A stretch of 64,000 nt of DNA from Ekhidna lutea (GTDB lineage Bacteria; Bacteroidota; Bacteroidia; Cytophagales; Cyclobacteriaceae): positions 62,001 through 126,000 of the forward strand of contig NZ_FZPD01000006.1 of assembly GCF_900188325.1 (NCBI RefSeq). Reading direction: 5' to 3'. Below are positions 18,199 to 29,200 of this stretch, one piece after another. Positions within the stretch are counted from its first letter, which is position 1; every line of letters begins with the position of its first letter. Position numbers and translations under genes: made by a program. The notes under the pieces were generated by a model. It made no database searches, had not been told where the DNA came from, and saw only the letters and a program-made list of their open reading frames with translations.

Positions 18199-18699
18199 AT
18201 GAAAATAGGACTCCTTTCAGATACGCACGGCTACATTGATCCCAAAATTTTCAAATACTTTGAACAGGTTGATGAAATCTGGCATGCCGGAGACATTGGC
18301 ACTATGGAAGTGTTGGAAGAACTTCAAAAATTCAAACCTACGATAGCTGTTTGGGGAAATATTGATGGTGGCAAACTAAGACAGGAATGCAAAGAAGGAG
18401 AAATTTTTGAAAGAGAAGGTGTCAGAGTACTCATCACACATATAGCGGGCAAACCGCCAAAATATAATAAAAAGGTGCTATCCTATGTGAAACAATATCA
18501 ACCTAAGCTACTGGTTTGTGGGCACTCCCACATTTTGAAGGTAATGCCTGATAAACAAAATAATCTGCTATTCATGAATCCGGGTGCTGCTGGTAAGCAT
18601 GGATTTCATAAAGTAAAAACCTTGCTAAGATTCGATTTGGAAGCGGGAGAAATTAAAAATCTGGAGGTGGTAGAATTGGGACCAAGGGCGAAAGCTTAA
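18199..18699 (+). CDS. metallophosphoesterase, YfcE/MJ0936 type
   Basis: Small 166-aa calcineurin-fold phosphodiesterase. The metal-ligand motifs appear in order: LSDTHG (D-x-H), HAGDIG (GD), VWGNIDG (GN), LITHIAGKP (H) and VCGHSHIL (GHxH), followed by NPGAAG. This is the complete set for the YfcE-like family acting on small phosphodiesters; the physiological substrate is unknown. Single gene, divergent from gldA. Confidence 0.92.
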   Translation: MKIGLLSDTHGYIDPKIFKYFEQVDEIWHAGDIGTMEVLEELQKFKPTIAVWGNIDGGKLRQECKEGEIFEREGVRVLITHIAGKPPKYNKKVLSYVKQYQPKLLVCGHSHILKVMPDKQNNLLFMNPGAAGKHGFHKVKTLLRFDLEAGEIKNLEVVELGPRAKA

Positions 18700-18719
18700 A
18701 ATCCATTCATCCCAATCCC

Positions 18720-18812
18720 TATTCCCTTGGGAGGCTTCTAGCAGGAAGCCGAGTCATGGGAATCTTCTAATTAATTCCAAAGTCCCATTCCTTTGTCGTT
18801 CGCAAGGGAATA
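18720..18812. repeat. structured intergenic element with alternative pairings
   Basis: ATTCCC at 18721-18726 can pair with GGGAAT at 18758-18763, enclosing a GGCTTC/GAAGCC hairpin (18733-18750), or as part of TATTCCCTTG with CAAGGGAATA at 18803-18812. The two structures exclude each other. It lies between the phosphoesterase and padR genes. It looks like a degenerate repeat element. Confidence 0.5.
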
Positions 18813-18913
18813 CTGAGACAAAAATGTTTTCAAAATGCAACCTTTCTTTTTTTCAATTGTATTTGATTTACATTTATGAATGAAACAAGTATCGCGAAAA
18901 GCGAAAATGTGCG

Positions 18914-19252
18914 ATGAAGATTAAATCATATCAATTGGGGGAACTAGAGGAACTAGTACTAATGATCGTTGCTATCCTTAATGAAGAAGCATATGGAGTC
19001 AAGGTGATGGATGAAATCCAAAACCAGATTGGCCGGAAGGTTAACATAAGTGCTGTCCACACAGTACTGGATCGCCTTGAAAAAAAGGATTTTGTTTCCT
19101 CCTATATGGGAGGTGCAAGTGCTGAACGAGGTGGTAGAAGAAAGCGATTATTTAAAGTAACAGCCGAAGGCTCGAAAGCGATCACCTATGTGCATCAAAC
19201 AAGAAATGAGCTTTACAACCAAATTCCCAAAACGATTTTAGGATACGGATGA
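18914..19252 (+). CDS. PadR-family transcriptional regulator
   Basis: 112-aa winged-helix regulator. It starts MKIKSYQLGELEELVLMIVAILNEEAYGVKVMDEI, the standard PadR opening, then a recognition-helix region VNISAVHTVLDRLEKKDFVSS and wing GGRRKRLFKVTAEG. The stop overlaps the start of the following permease gene (ATGA), so the pair is coupled; in Cytophagales this two-gene arrangement is recurrent, the PadR protein most likely repressing its own operon. An ATCGC/GCGAT inverted repeat (18891-18895, 18911-18915) spans the start and could be the operator. Confidence 0.93.
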   Translation: MKIKSYQLGELEELVLMIVAILNEEAYGVKVMDEIQNQIGRKVNISAVHTVLDRLEKKDFVSSYMGGASAERGGRRKRLFKVTAEGSKAITYVHQTRNELYNQIPKTILGYG

Positions 19253-21864
19253 AAAAGCATACTCCACCAAAATGGGCCCTAAAGTTTCTTCAGTTTTTCT
19301 ACAAAGAAAAATACCTGGAGCAGATCGAGGGGGACTTGTATGAGCTCTTTGAACGAGATGGAGCCACCAGAAAAGCCAGGAGAAGATTTGGATGGAATAC
19401 CGTTCGCTTTTTCAGATTAAGATATTTAAAAGGACTAGAAGATTTTGAACAATTAACCACTCTTGCCATGATCAAGAATTATTTAAAAGTTGCTATTAGA
19501 ACCCTGATCAGACAGAAGTCTTATGCGGGGATAAATATTGCAGGACTAGCCATAGGCCTTGCCTCATGTCTCCTTATTATGATGTATGTATTTCATGAGC
19601 AGAGCTATGATACCTTTTATCCTGAAGGTGAGCGTGTATACAGGGTAGCAAATGGTGAGCGTGGAAGATACACACCGGAGCTGCTGGCTAAAACAATGAT
19701 GGAGGAATATCCACAGGTGGAAGCTACAACTCGAATTAGTGGGCTTTGGGAGTCTCATTTTCAAATAGGTAACCAAAGTTTTTTTCAAGGCGGATCTGCT
19801 TGGGCTGATGAAAACATCTTCAAGGTTTTTCAAATGGAGTTTGTAAGTGGAAATCCAGAAAGCGCAATCAATGGGCCCGAGGATTTGGTACTCACGGAAT
19901 CCTTAGCTAAGAAATTTTTTCCGGGCGAATCGGCCATAGGAAAAACCATTGTTGTTGATGGAAACAATATGAAGGTGACTGCTGTGGTGAAGGATCCGCC
20001 TAAAAACACTCACTTTCCATTCAAATTTATTGGGCGAGTTTGGGACAATGTATCAGCCAATCAAAACTGGACAGGAAACAATTTCTGGACGTATGCTAAA
20101 ATTCAGCCTGGCATCACAAGTCAGGAAATGAATAATAAGCTGGTAAGTCTTTACGAAAAATATGTAGGTCCACAATTAATTGCGTATTCCGGGCATGCTA
20201 CATTCGAAGATCTGGTGGAAGAATATCCGGATCGGATCTACGGATTTACGCTCCACCCATTAAGAGAAATCCATCTGGAGAATCCGCATTTTTCAATGGG
20301 TGCCAGAGGAGACAAAAAAAATGTAGTCGTCTTTTCAATGGTCGCTTTATTCATTCTGCTAATCGCATGTGTTAATTACATTAATATGGCTACAGCCAGA
20401 TCTGCAGTGAGATCCAAAGAAGTAGGAATTAGAAAAGCGCTTGGCTCTTATCGAAAAAATATCATTTCACAGTTCTTAATAGAATCGATCCTGATCACTT
20501 TTCTCGCAATCATATTAGCGGTGATTATATCCGTCTTTTCACTCCCCTATTTCAATCAGCTTACTGGCAGGGCTTTTGAAATATCCGACCTCTTCTCACT
20601 AACCAATATCATTTCCATACTCGTTATTCTATTTATCGTTGGTTTATTGGCTGGAGGATACCCAGCCTATATCATTTCCAACTTCACGCCTTTGAAAGCG
20701 CTTAGAGGTCAAATGCAGCAAGCAGGGAAAAAAGGCTTGCGGAGCGGGTTAGTAGCTTTTCAATTTGCCATCTCGATCTTCCTTGTAGCTGCAACATCTG
20801 TCATTTTTAAGCAGGTGATGTTTATGCAGTCTCAGGATCTCGGTATCAATACAGAACAGACACTCGTGATAAACAATGGAAGACAGCTTGGAGAAAAGTA
20901 CGATGTTTTCAAGAATGAATTGGAAGGACTTGCAGACATTGAAGTAGTTTCCAAATCGAGCCATATTCCTTTCCATGGATCGAGTGACTGGACGTACCAG
21001 GTTCCAAATGAAGATAACAGACGCATTGCACCTAATAATGGGTTTGCATCTCCGGACATGGAAAAAGTCCTTGGACTGGAAATTGTAAATGGACGCTTTT
21101 TTGAGCATAACAGAGTTTCTGACAGTGCAACTGTCGTTATCAATGAATCACTTGTGGAAGAGCTGGGCTGGGAAGATCCGCTAGGCAAAGAATTGCAAAG
21201 ACCGGGTGGTCACACCTATCAGGTGATTGGTGTAATGAAAGATTTCAACTATGCCTCTTTGAAAAGTGAGATCGATCCATTGATATACAGATACGGTCCG
21301 ATTAATTCAGAGGTTGGCATGTTTCATCAGGCGTATGTTTTAGCGAAGGTGAACACTTCAGATATTCTGAACACGCTCAATCAAGTAGAGAAAAAATGGA
21401 ATGAGCATGTTCCAGGTTATCCTTTTGATGGCCATTTTCTGGATGATTCCTATCAAAAGCAGTACGAGAGCGAATTGAAGTTTGGTCAGGTATTCACTAC
21501 ATTTTCCTTTTTGGCGATCATCATTGCACTCTTAGGTCTGTTCGCACTTACGACTTTCGTTCTGCAAAAACGATTCAAAGAAATAGCTGTAAGAAAAGTA
21601 CTGGGGGCTACAGTACCTTCACTTCTTCGGATGATGATCAAAGACTTTACCCGTCTGGTGATTATTGGTGGAGCTATAGGAATCTCGGGCGCATTTTATT
21701 GGCTCAGCTCCTGGCTGGAAGGATATAGTTACCGAATAGAGCTTTCATGGTATCTATTGATAGTACCCATTATCCTGATTCTATTACTTACATGGGCAGT
21801 TGTGAGTGCTAAATCCTATAGGGCCGCAGTAGCTAATCCTGCCAATGCATTGAAAGAGGAATGA
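19249..21864 (+). CDS. FtsX/MacB-type ABC transporter permease with N-terminal prefix domain
   Basis: 871-aa permease of the MacB type, predicted to use mechanical force across the periplasm for export. Residues 1-70 are a soluble prefix (KWALKFLQFFYKEKYLEQIEGDLYELFERD) seen in PadR-linked permeases. Then follow two repeats of helix - periplasmic MacB_PCD domain - three-helix FtsX domain: first helix about 90-115, FtsX block 1 about 362-480, second half from about 500, FtsX block 2 about 750-865. RSKEVGIRKALGS and RFKEIAVRKVLGA mark the two FtsX blocks. No ATPase gene is adjacent, so it must use one from elsewhere. Overlaps padR by 4 bases. Confidence 0.92.
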   Translation: MKKHTPPKWALKFLQFFYKEKYLEQIEGDLYELFERDGATRKARRRFGWNTVRFFRLRYLKGLEDFEQLTTLAMIKNYLKVAIRTLIRQKSYAGINIAGLAIGLASCLLIMMYVFHEQSYDTFYPEGERVYRVANGERGRYTPELLAKTMMEEYPQVEATTRISGLWESHFQIGNQSFFQGGSAWADENIFKVFQMEFVSGNPESAINGPEDLVLTESLAKKFFPGESAIGKTIVVDGNNMKVTAVVKDPPKNTHFPFKFIGRVWDNVSANQNWTGNNFWTYAKIQPGITSQEMNNKLVSLYEKYVGPQLIAYSGHATFEDLVEEYPDRIYGFTLHPLREIHLENPHFSMGARGDKKNVVVFSMVALFILLIACVNYINMATARSAVRSKEVGIRKALGSYRKNIISQFLIESILITFLAIILAVIISVFSLPYFNQLTGRAFEISDLFSLTNIISILVILFIVGLLAGGYPAYIISNFTPLKALRGQMQQAGKKGLRSGLVAFQFAISIFLVAATSVIFKQVMFMQSQDLGINTEQTLVINNGRQLGEKYDVFKNELEGLADIEVVSKSSHIPFHGSSDWTYQVPNEDNRRIAPNNGFASPDMEKVLGLEIVNGRFFEHNRVSDSATVVINESLVEELGWEDPLGKELQRPGGHTYQVIGVMKDFNYASLKSEIDPLIYRYGPINSEVGMFHQAYVLAKVNTSDILNTLNQVEKKWNEHVPGYPFDGHFLDDSYQKQYESELKFGQVFTTFSFLAIIIALLGLFALTTFVLQKRFKEIAVRKVLGATVPSLLRMMIKDFTRLVIIGGAIGISGAFYWLSSWLEGYSYRIELSWYLLIVPIILILLLTWAVVSAKSYRAAVANPANALKEE

Positions 21865-21886
21865 CCGTTTAAATAAGCATAAACGA

Positions 21887-21921
21887 AGCTGATCACTTTG
21901 CCGAAAGCAAAGTGATCAGCT
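21887..21921 (+). terminator. long perfect hairpin after the permease gene
   Basis: Perfect 15-bp stem with CGAAA loop (21887-21901 with 21907-21921), 22 bp after the permease stop. The following T run is weak (CTTTG), so it may act as a 3' stabiliser or factor-dependent stop more than a classical terminator. Confidence 0.75.
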
Positions 21922-21955
21922 CTTTGTATCTTCATAATTCTAACCTAATTAGATT

Positions 21956-24900
21956 ATGAAGAAACTCCTGACTTTAACCATTCTGGTACTTTCCGTCCTG
22001 GCCTTAGATGCCCAAAAGAAAAAAACCAAATCAAACGACACCAATAAAATAGACGCTTCGCTGTATGAGGGGCTCAAATGGCGAAATATTGGACCGACCC
22101 GGGGGGGACGAAGTGTCGCATCATGCGGTGTGGTAAATGATCCCATGACCTACTACATGGGGACAACCGGAGGTGGTATCTGGAAAACAACCGATGGTGG
22201 TATCAACTGGAAAAACATCTCAGATGGCCAGCTGAAAACAGGAACCGTTGGTGCAATCTCCGTTTCAGAATCTGATCCGAATGTCATCTATGCAGGAATG
22301 GGCGAACATGCCGTACGAGGAGTCATGACCTCCAGCGGGGATGGTGTATACAAAAGTACCGATGCGGGAAAAACCTGGAAACACATGGGGCTGGATAAGT
22401 CCATGCATATTTCTGATGTAGTCATCCACCCTAGCAATCCGGATATCATTTATGTTTCTGTTCAGGGTGCATTGTATGGTCCTTCGAGTGAACGAGGTAT
22501 TTACAAATCCATCGATGGTGGTGGCAATTGGAGTAAAGTTTTGTTCGTGGACAACCGTACGGGAGCTTCTTCCCTATCCATGGACATGACCAACCCTCGT
22601 ATCCTCTATGCAGCCATGTGGGATCATCAGCGGTACCCATGGACTGTAAGATCGGGTGGCCCGGGATCGGGACTTTACAAGTCAGTAGATAGTGGAGAAA
22701 ACTGGGAGAAAATGGAGGAAGGATTGCCTGAAGAGTTTGGGAAAGCGGGCATTTCCGTTTCACGAGCGAACCCGGAAAAAGTCTTTGCCATCATCGAAGC
22801 TGAAGGAAGTAAAAGTGGATTATATCGATCCGATGATGCTGGGAAAAAGTGGACGCAGATAAATAAAGACCGTGTCCTTATTACTCGTTCGTGGTATTAC
22901 ATGGAAGTATTTGCCGATCCACAGGATGAGAATAAGGTCTTTGTGCTCAATGCGCCTGTCATGAAATCCATCGATGGTGGTAGAAGTTTTTCCAATGTTT
23001 CTGTTCCTCATGGGGACAATCATCACCTGTGGATCAACCCAACCAACAACCAACTGATGATCAACTCCAATGACGGTGGAGCGAATGTCTCGTTTAATGG
23101 AGGCAATAGCTGGTCGACACAAGAAAATCAACCAACCGCTCAGTTTTACCGGGTTATCACCGATGATCTGGTTCCCTACAATGTGTATGGTGGTCAGCAG
23201 GACAATTCTGCTATTTCCATTCCAAGTCGTACGAATGGTTGGGGCATTGGCTGGAAAGACTGGTATTCTGTGGCAGGGTGTGAAAGTGCTTACCTAGCAT
23301 TTGATCCCAAAAACCCTGAGGTTATCTATGGTGGCTGCTATCAGGGAATCATCGAACGATGGGAAAAATCGACTGGAGAAGGAAAGCCCATTATGCAGTA
23401 TCTCGAACAACGATTGAGTGGCATGCCAAAAGACTTTAGCCATCGCTTTAACTGGAATGCACCGATTGTGGCCTCTCCGCATGATCCAAATACCATTTAC
23501 CATGCGGGTAATGTGGTTTTCAAAACTACGGATGGTGGCCTCACCTGGAACACCATTTCTCCTGATCTGACAAGAAATGACACCACCAAACAAGGGCCGG
23601 GCGGCATACCATTTACCAACGAAGCGGCCGGTGGAGAGAATTACAACACGATCATGTACTTAGCCGCCTCTCCACATGAAAAGGGAGTGATTTGGGTTGG
23701 GTCTGATGATGGTCTGGTGCATATCACAAAGGATGAAGGAGCAAACTGGACCAACGTGACTCCAAAAGGACTTCAGGAAGGCATCATCAACTCAATTGAA
23801 GTGTCACCGCATGATCCGGCAACAGCGTATATCACTGTGATGCGATATAAATTCAATGACCTCACGCCACTGGTTTTCAAAACCAAGGATTATGGTGCAT
23901 CATGGACGAAGATCACGGACGGATTCGATGATCCGAATGGCTTTCCACGTGTGGTGCGCGAAGACCCAAAAGTGAAAGGCCTACTTTATGCAGGCTCTGA
24001 AACCGGACTTTATGTATCACCGGACGATGGAGCAAACTGGTCAAAACTTCAATTAAACCTACCCATCGTGCCAATCAATGACCTTACCATCCGTCAAAAT
24101 GACCTGGTGGCAGCCACGGCAGGACGATCATTCTGGATATTGGATGACTTGAGTGCTATTCAGGGAACCTTAGGAAAAGAAAAGAAAAACGGTGCGGTGT
24201 TCACCAAAGAAAATCATTACAGAATCCTGGGTGGCAGTGCGCCGCTTGAAGCCGGAAAAAACCCTCCTTCGGGAGTGACTTTTGATTATTTCCTAAGTGA
24301 GGAATTACCGGATAGCGTTGAGCTGAAAGTTGAAATTCTGGAAGGTGATCAGGTGATCAGAAGCTATTCCAGTCAAAAAGATGAATCATATAAGACGTTT
24401 CAGGGTGGCCCACCTGCTCCACAAGTATTGCCCGTCAAAAAAGGCATCAATCGATTTACCTGGGACTTCAAACGGGAGACGCTTCCGGCAGTGGATGGGG
24501 TGTTCTCTTTTGGTGATTACACCGGATCAAGAGTCGCTCCGGGAACCTACAGCATCAGACTTTTGACAATTGAAGACACCATAACTACTCAGGTGAATAC
24601 CCTGCAAGTACCCGGTCAGGAATATGCTAAAACCGATTGGGATGCTCAGCAAAATATGCTCACAGCTATTGAGGACATGGTTCGTGACATGCACGAAAGT
24701 GTGAATACCATGCGTTCAGGAAAGTCACAACTTCAGGCCTATCAGAAAAGGCTGAAAGACATGGAGGAAGCCAAGGACTTGCTGGATACCGCGAAAGCGC
24801 TGGTTCAGAAAATAGAAGATTGGAAAAATGAACTCATCCAACCAAAGCAAGAGACTTTTCAGGATGTGATCAACTTCCAGAATAAGCTCAACAGTCAGCT

Positions 24901-25093
24901 GATGAGCTTGAAATCGTTCATTGATGTAGCTGATCCACGGTTGACGCAGGGAGCTAAAGAACGCTTTGACGACCTGAAACAGGAATGGAAATCGTATGCT
25001 GATCGCAGGAATGAACTAATCAATGTTGAGTTAAGAGCATTCAACGATTTGTATAAGAAACTCGATTTGCCGGCCATTATCCTTGAAGATTGA
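21956..25093 (+). CDS. secreted Asp-box (BNR/sortilin-like) beta-propeller protein
   Basis: 1045-aa exported protein (signal peptide to about residue 20, LALDAQ). Around ten Asp-box hairpins of the form S/T-x-D-x-G-x-x-W are visible from residue 70 to 700 ([120 protein letters not shown]), enough for two propellers like the VPS10/sortilin fold. Then a beta domain (750-880) and a helical coiled-coil end (890-1045). Often named glycosyl hydrolase in databases, but no catalytic acid set is visible; I would call it a propeller of unknown role. Followed by a terminator. Confidence 0.88.
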   Translation: MKKLLTLTILVLSVLALDAQKKKTKSNDTNKIDASLYEGLKWRNIGPTRGGRSVASCGVVNDPMTYYMGTTGGGIWKTTDGGINWKNISDGQLKTGTVGAISVSESDPNVIYAGMGEHAVRGVMTSSGDGVYKSTDAGKTWKHMGLDKSMHISDVVIHPSNPDIIYVSVQGALYGPSSERGIYKSIDGGGNWSKVLFVDNRTGASSLSMDMTNPRILYAAMWDHQRYPWTVRSGGPGSGLYKSVDSGENWEKMEEGLPEEFGKAGISVSRANPEKVFAIIEAEGSKSGLYRSDDAGKKWTQINKDRVLITRSWYYMEVFADPQDENKVFVLNAPVMKSIDGGRSFSNVSVPHGDNHHLWINPTNNQLMINSNDGGANVSFNGGNSWSTQENQPTAQFYRVITDDLVPYNVYGGQQDNSAISIPSRTNGWGIGWKDWYSVAGCESAYLAFDPKNPEVIYGGCYQGIIERWEKSTGEGKPIMQYLEQRLSGMPKDFSHRFNWNAPIVASPHDPNTIYHAGNVVFKTTDGGLTWNTISPDLTRNDTTKQGPGGIPFTNEAAGGENYNTIMYLAASPHEKGVIWVGSDDGLVHITKDEGANWTNVTPKGLQEGIINSIEVSPHDPATAYITVMRYKFNDLTPLVFKTKDYGASWTKITDGFDDPNGFPRVVREDPKVKGLLYAGSETGLYVSPDDGANWSKLQLNLPIVPINDLTIRQNDLVAATAGRSFWILDDLSAIQGTLGKEKKNGAVFTKENHYRILGGSAPLEAGKNPPSGVTFDYFLSEELPDSVELKVEILEGDQVIRSYSSQKDESYKTFQGGPPAPQVLPVKKGINRFTWDFKRETLPAVDGVFSFGDYTGSRVAPGTYSIRLLTIEDTITTQVNTLQVPGQEYAKTDWDAQQNMLTAIEDMVRDMHESVNTMRSGKSQLQAYQKRLKDMEEAKDLLDTAKALVQKIEDWKNELIQPKQETFQDVINFQNKLNSQLMSLKSFIDVADPRLTQGAKERFDDLKQEWKSYADRRNELINVELRAFNDLYKKLDLPAIILED

Positions 25094-25116
25094 TGAAAAG
25101 CTTAACCTAAGTAATT

Positions 25117-25149
25117 AAGCCTTCTGTATTCATTTCAGAAGGCTTTTTT
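25117..25149 (+). terminator. intrinsic terminator after the propeller gene
   Basis: 10-bp stem AAGCCTTCTG / CAGAAGGCTT (25117-25126, 25136-25145) followed by six T, 24 bp after the stop. Confidence 0.92.
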
Positions 25150-25375
25150 AATTTATTAAGAAAGTGAATCGCCCACACCTCGGTTCGTGTCTTCACGAAA
25201 CGAAATGAATATTGCTGTAAGGCGGAAGAAAGTGAATCGCTAATTATCTGTTCCCCTGATCACACAACCCTCCTGATTAACCACTTATCATTTCATGTAA
25301 CCCCGGAACACTAAAATGAAATAAATTGATACCTATTGACCTCCATGTGCATCTATTAAAAAACAATCCAACCAA

Positions 25376-26269
25376 ATGAATTTATTGATTAAAAACCTAT
25401 CCAAGACCTACTCCAACGGGGTAAAGGCACTTAATGATGTATCACTCGACATTCCAACTGGCATGTTCGGACTGCTTGGCCCAAATGGTGCAGGCAAATC
25501 CAGCCTCATGCGGACCATCGCCACCTTACAAGAACCGGACTCTGGCAGTATTATGCTTGGTGACCTGGATGTATTGCGTGAGAAAGATGAAGTACGAAAG
25601 ATCCTTGGATACCTACCTCAGGAGTTTGGGGTCTACCCGAAAGTATCAGCAGAAGTCCTACTGGATCATTTAGCTGTGCTAAAGGGAGTGTCTAACAACA
25701 AAGAACGCAAAGAGCTGGTAGAGAGCCTTCTACACAAAACCAACCTGTGGCAGTCCAGAAAGAAAAATTTAGGTGGCTATTCCGGCGGAATGAAACAACG
25801 ATTCGGGATCGCTCAGGCCTTACTCTCAAATCCAAAACTGATTATTGTAGATGAGCCTACAGCTGGTCTCGATCCGGCAGAAAGAAATCGATTCTTAAAC
25901 CTGCTTAGTGAGCTTGGAGAAAACACCGTTGTGATATTGAGCACCCACATCGTGGATGATGTGAAGGAACTATGTACGAGCATGGCCATCATCAATTTGG
26001 GAACCGTGCTCTATCAGGGAAGCCCAGCCAAAGCACTTGAAGAAGTTGAGGGTCGGGTTTGGAAGAAAAAGATTGAAAAAGCAGAGCTGGAGCAATACCA
26101 AAATGATTTTACGGTCATCTCTGATCGTTTGATTGCAGGGAAGCCTGAGATACATGTACTTTCAGATGCTAACCCTGACGGTTCGTTCGATCCTGTGGAA
26201 GCAGATCTGGAAGATGTGTATTTCTCACACATTTTATCGTCTACTCAACAAGAAGCGGTACCGGCCTAA
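25376..26269 (+). CDS. ABC transporter ATP-binding protein
   Basis: 297-aa ATPase with Walker A GPNGAGKSSL, Q-loop LPQEFGVYP, signature YSGGMKQRFGIAQA, Walker B LIIVDEPTAGLDP and switch His (LSTHIVDD). The C-terminal 80 aa are specific to the group that pairs with large ABC-2 permeases. It is the only plausible partner for the permease/M1 fusion starting 24 bp downstream. The 282 bp upstream (25094-25375) hold the terminator above and a direct repeat of AGAAAGTGAATCGC (starting near 25158 and 25226) but no gene. Confidence 0.92.
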   Translation: MNLLIKNLSKTYSNGVKALNDVSLDIPTGMFGLLGPNGAGKSSLMRTIATLQEPDSGSIMLGDLDVLREKDEVRKILGYLPQEFGVYPKVSAEVLLDHLAVLKGVSNNKERKELVESLLHKTNLWQSRKKNLGGYSGGMKQRFGIAQALLSNPKLIIVDEPTAGLDPAERNRFLNLLSELGENTVVILSTHIVDDVKELCTSMAIINLGTVLYQGSPAKALEEVEGRVWKKKIEKAELEQYQNDFTVISDRLIAGKPEIHVLSDANPDGSFDPVEADLEDVYFSHILSSTQQEAVPA

Positions 26270-26293
26270 TTCACAACCCTAAATTTTAAAATC

Positions 26294-29200
26294 ATGTGGT
26301 TTAAAATATTAAAATTCGAACTTCAGTATCGTAAAAAGAGACCGGCGACCTATATCTACTTTGCCATTCTCTTCCTCATGGCCGTTTTGACCATGAGTAC
26401 GGATATCATACAAGTAGGTGGTGGATCAGGACTAGTTAAAGAAAACTCTCCTACTACAATTGCAAACATGATGGCGATTCTTTCAGGTATCATGATGATG
26501 ATCACCTCCGCCATTATGGGAGTGGCTGTTTTAAGGGACTTTGAGCACAATACAGAGTCCATGCTCTTTACCACCCCCATTTCAAAATTCGATTATCTGC
26601 TGGGCAGGTTTCTGGGATCTTTCATCGTCGTATTGTTTGTCTTTGGGGGAATGATGCTAGGGTTTATGTTGGGTGAGCTTTTCAATCCGGATAAGGATAA
26701 AATGCTCCCATTCAACTTTTATCACTACGTCCATCCTTTTATTACCATCGTACTTGCCAACCTGTTTTTCACCAGTGCGCTATTCTTTGTGACAGGTGCA
26801 CTTTCCAGAAAAATGGTAACGGTTTATGTACAGTGGATCTTGCTTTTTGCTGTCTATCAAATTGCTCTGATTCTAACCAGAGAAGTTGACAACAGGGATT
26901 TAGCAGCACTTATCGATCCATTTGCAATCCGAACAATTGCAAACAAAATTCAGTATTGGACGGTAGCAGAGCAGAATAGCATGGTCGTCCCATTTGATGG
27001 AGTGGTGATGTGGAACAGACTCATGTGGATGGGGATAGGATTACTTACACTCATAATTGGGTATTTCTCCTTCAGCTTCAATGTGGTCCGAAAGTCTTGG
27101 TTCAAGAAAAAGGCCGCTAAGGCGGAAAGTGCTTCCAAAACAAGCGTTTCTATACCATCGGTAAGCTTCAATTTTGGATTCAGCACTTACCTACTTCAGC
27201 TAAGAAAGCAAACCTGGTTTTACTTCAAGTCAGTGATTAAAAGTGTGCCTTTCCAGGCCATCATCGTCTTTGGTATGTTCCTGATGGTGGTGAATTCCTT
27301 TTTCGTTGGTCGGGTATTCGGCACCTACACCTACCCTACCACCTATTTGATGATCGAATTAATAACCAATTCATTTAGCCTGTTCTTCCTTATTATCCTT
27401 GTTTTCTATTCCGGAGAACTGGTTTGGAGGGAACGTGATGTCAAAATCAACCTGATACAGGATGCCTTGCCCATGCCTGACTTTATAAGCCTCGTTAGTA
27501 AGTTCATCGGATTGATATTGGTCTTTGTGATACTCAATCTAATTCTGATTGGGTCAGGAGTACTCATACAAGCAGCCAAGGGATATTATAAGTTTGACCT
27601 GCCCGTGTACTTCTATACGCTATTCACGGAGACTTTTTCTTTTGTGATTTTATTCTCTCTGCTGGCATTCTTCGTCCAGGTGATGGTCAACAATAAGTTT
27701 CTTGGACATGCGGTTGTCATTGTGTTTTTCATTGCCACAGGAGTGCTAGACCTCCTGGGACTGGAACACAGTCTGTTCCAATTTGGTAGCGCCAGCTTAG
27801 GCACTTACTCAGAGATGAACGGCTATGGTCACTTCGTAAAAAGCTTCTCCTGGTTTGATCTGTACTGGCTTGCATTCAGCATCTTCCTTTTTGGAGTGGC
27901 TGTTGTCTTTGCCGTAAGAGGATCAGAGGCTGCCATGAAGTGGAGATGGCACATAGGCAAAATGAGATTATCAAGGCCTATTCTAACGCTCATCATTACG
28001 ACGTTCCTAACATTCGTCATGTCAGGATGCTACATTTTCTACAATACCAATATTGAAAATACGTATCGAAATTCAGATGATCAAGAAGCACTACAAGCTG
28101 ATTATGAACGTACGCTTAAAAAATATGAGTTTGTAAAACAGCCAAAAATCACATCAATTAAGGTGAAATCTGAGTTGTATCCGTCTGATCGCGATTACAG
28201 TATGGAAGGCACATACACACTCAAAAATTTTGAAGAGCAACCAATTGATAGTATCCATTTGCAGCTTGGTCTGGATGAAGACCTGACGTATGAAACGGTG
28301 ACTTTTAGCAGGCCTACTACAATTGTGGAGAGCTATGATGAATATCGCTACTACATCCATAAACTTGATAATCCGCTGATGCCGGGAGATTCGATTACCA
28401 TGGATTTCAAATATGTTTTTGACACCAAAGGTTTCAAAGAATCAGGTTCGAATACGAGCATTGTGTTTAATGGTACATTCTTGAATAATGGCAGCTTTCC
28501 AAGTCTTGGCTATAATGCCGGGAATGAATTAGGAACAGACGATGATCGAAAAGATAATGACCTGGAGCCAAAGGATCGAATGATGAAACGAGATAATCCA
28601 ATTGGTTTAAGACAAGGCTTCATTAGTGATGATTCGCATGGTGTTGATTTCGAAATCATTGTTGGCACTGTGCCGGACCAGATCGCTGTTGCGCCCGGTT
28701 ATCTGCAAAGAGAGTGGGAAGAAAATGGTCGTCGCTACTTCCATTACAAAATGGATCAACCAATGATGCCGTTTTTCAATATCGTTTCAGCGCGATACGA
28801 AGTTGTGAGGGATATGACCACAATCAATCTGACAGATTCTACAACTCGGGACATCAACCTTGAAATATACTATCATGAAGGTCACGAATACAACCTTGAA
28901 AGTATGATGAAAGGAATGAAAGATTCTTTCAAATACTTTTCGGAGAACTTCAGCCCCTATCAGTATCGTCAGATGCGCATTCTGGAATTTCCAAGGTATG
29001 CTTCCTTCGCTCAGTCATTTGCTAACACTGTTCCTTTCTCAGAAGCCATCGGGTTTATGGTGAAAATAGAGGAAGAAGATGATGTAGACGTCACCTATTT
29101 TGTGACGGCTCATGAATTGGCACATCAGTGGTGGGGACACCAGCTAACCCCTGGCAATGTGCAGGGAAGTGCCGTGTTGTCAGAGACACTTTCTCAGTAT

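Noticed and set aside
21956-25093. Asp-box protein read as a glycosidase or sialidase
   Set aside because: Asp boxes only show a propeller; no catalytic Asp/Glu/Tyr/Arg set of sialidases could be placed.
25158-25239. Direct repeat of AGAAAGTGAATCGC before the ABC ATPase gene
   Set aside because: Two short copies of unequal context, 68 bp apart, not clearly palindromic or placed near a promoter; not enough for an operator call.
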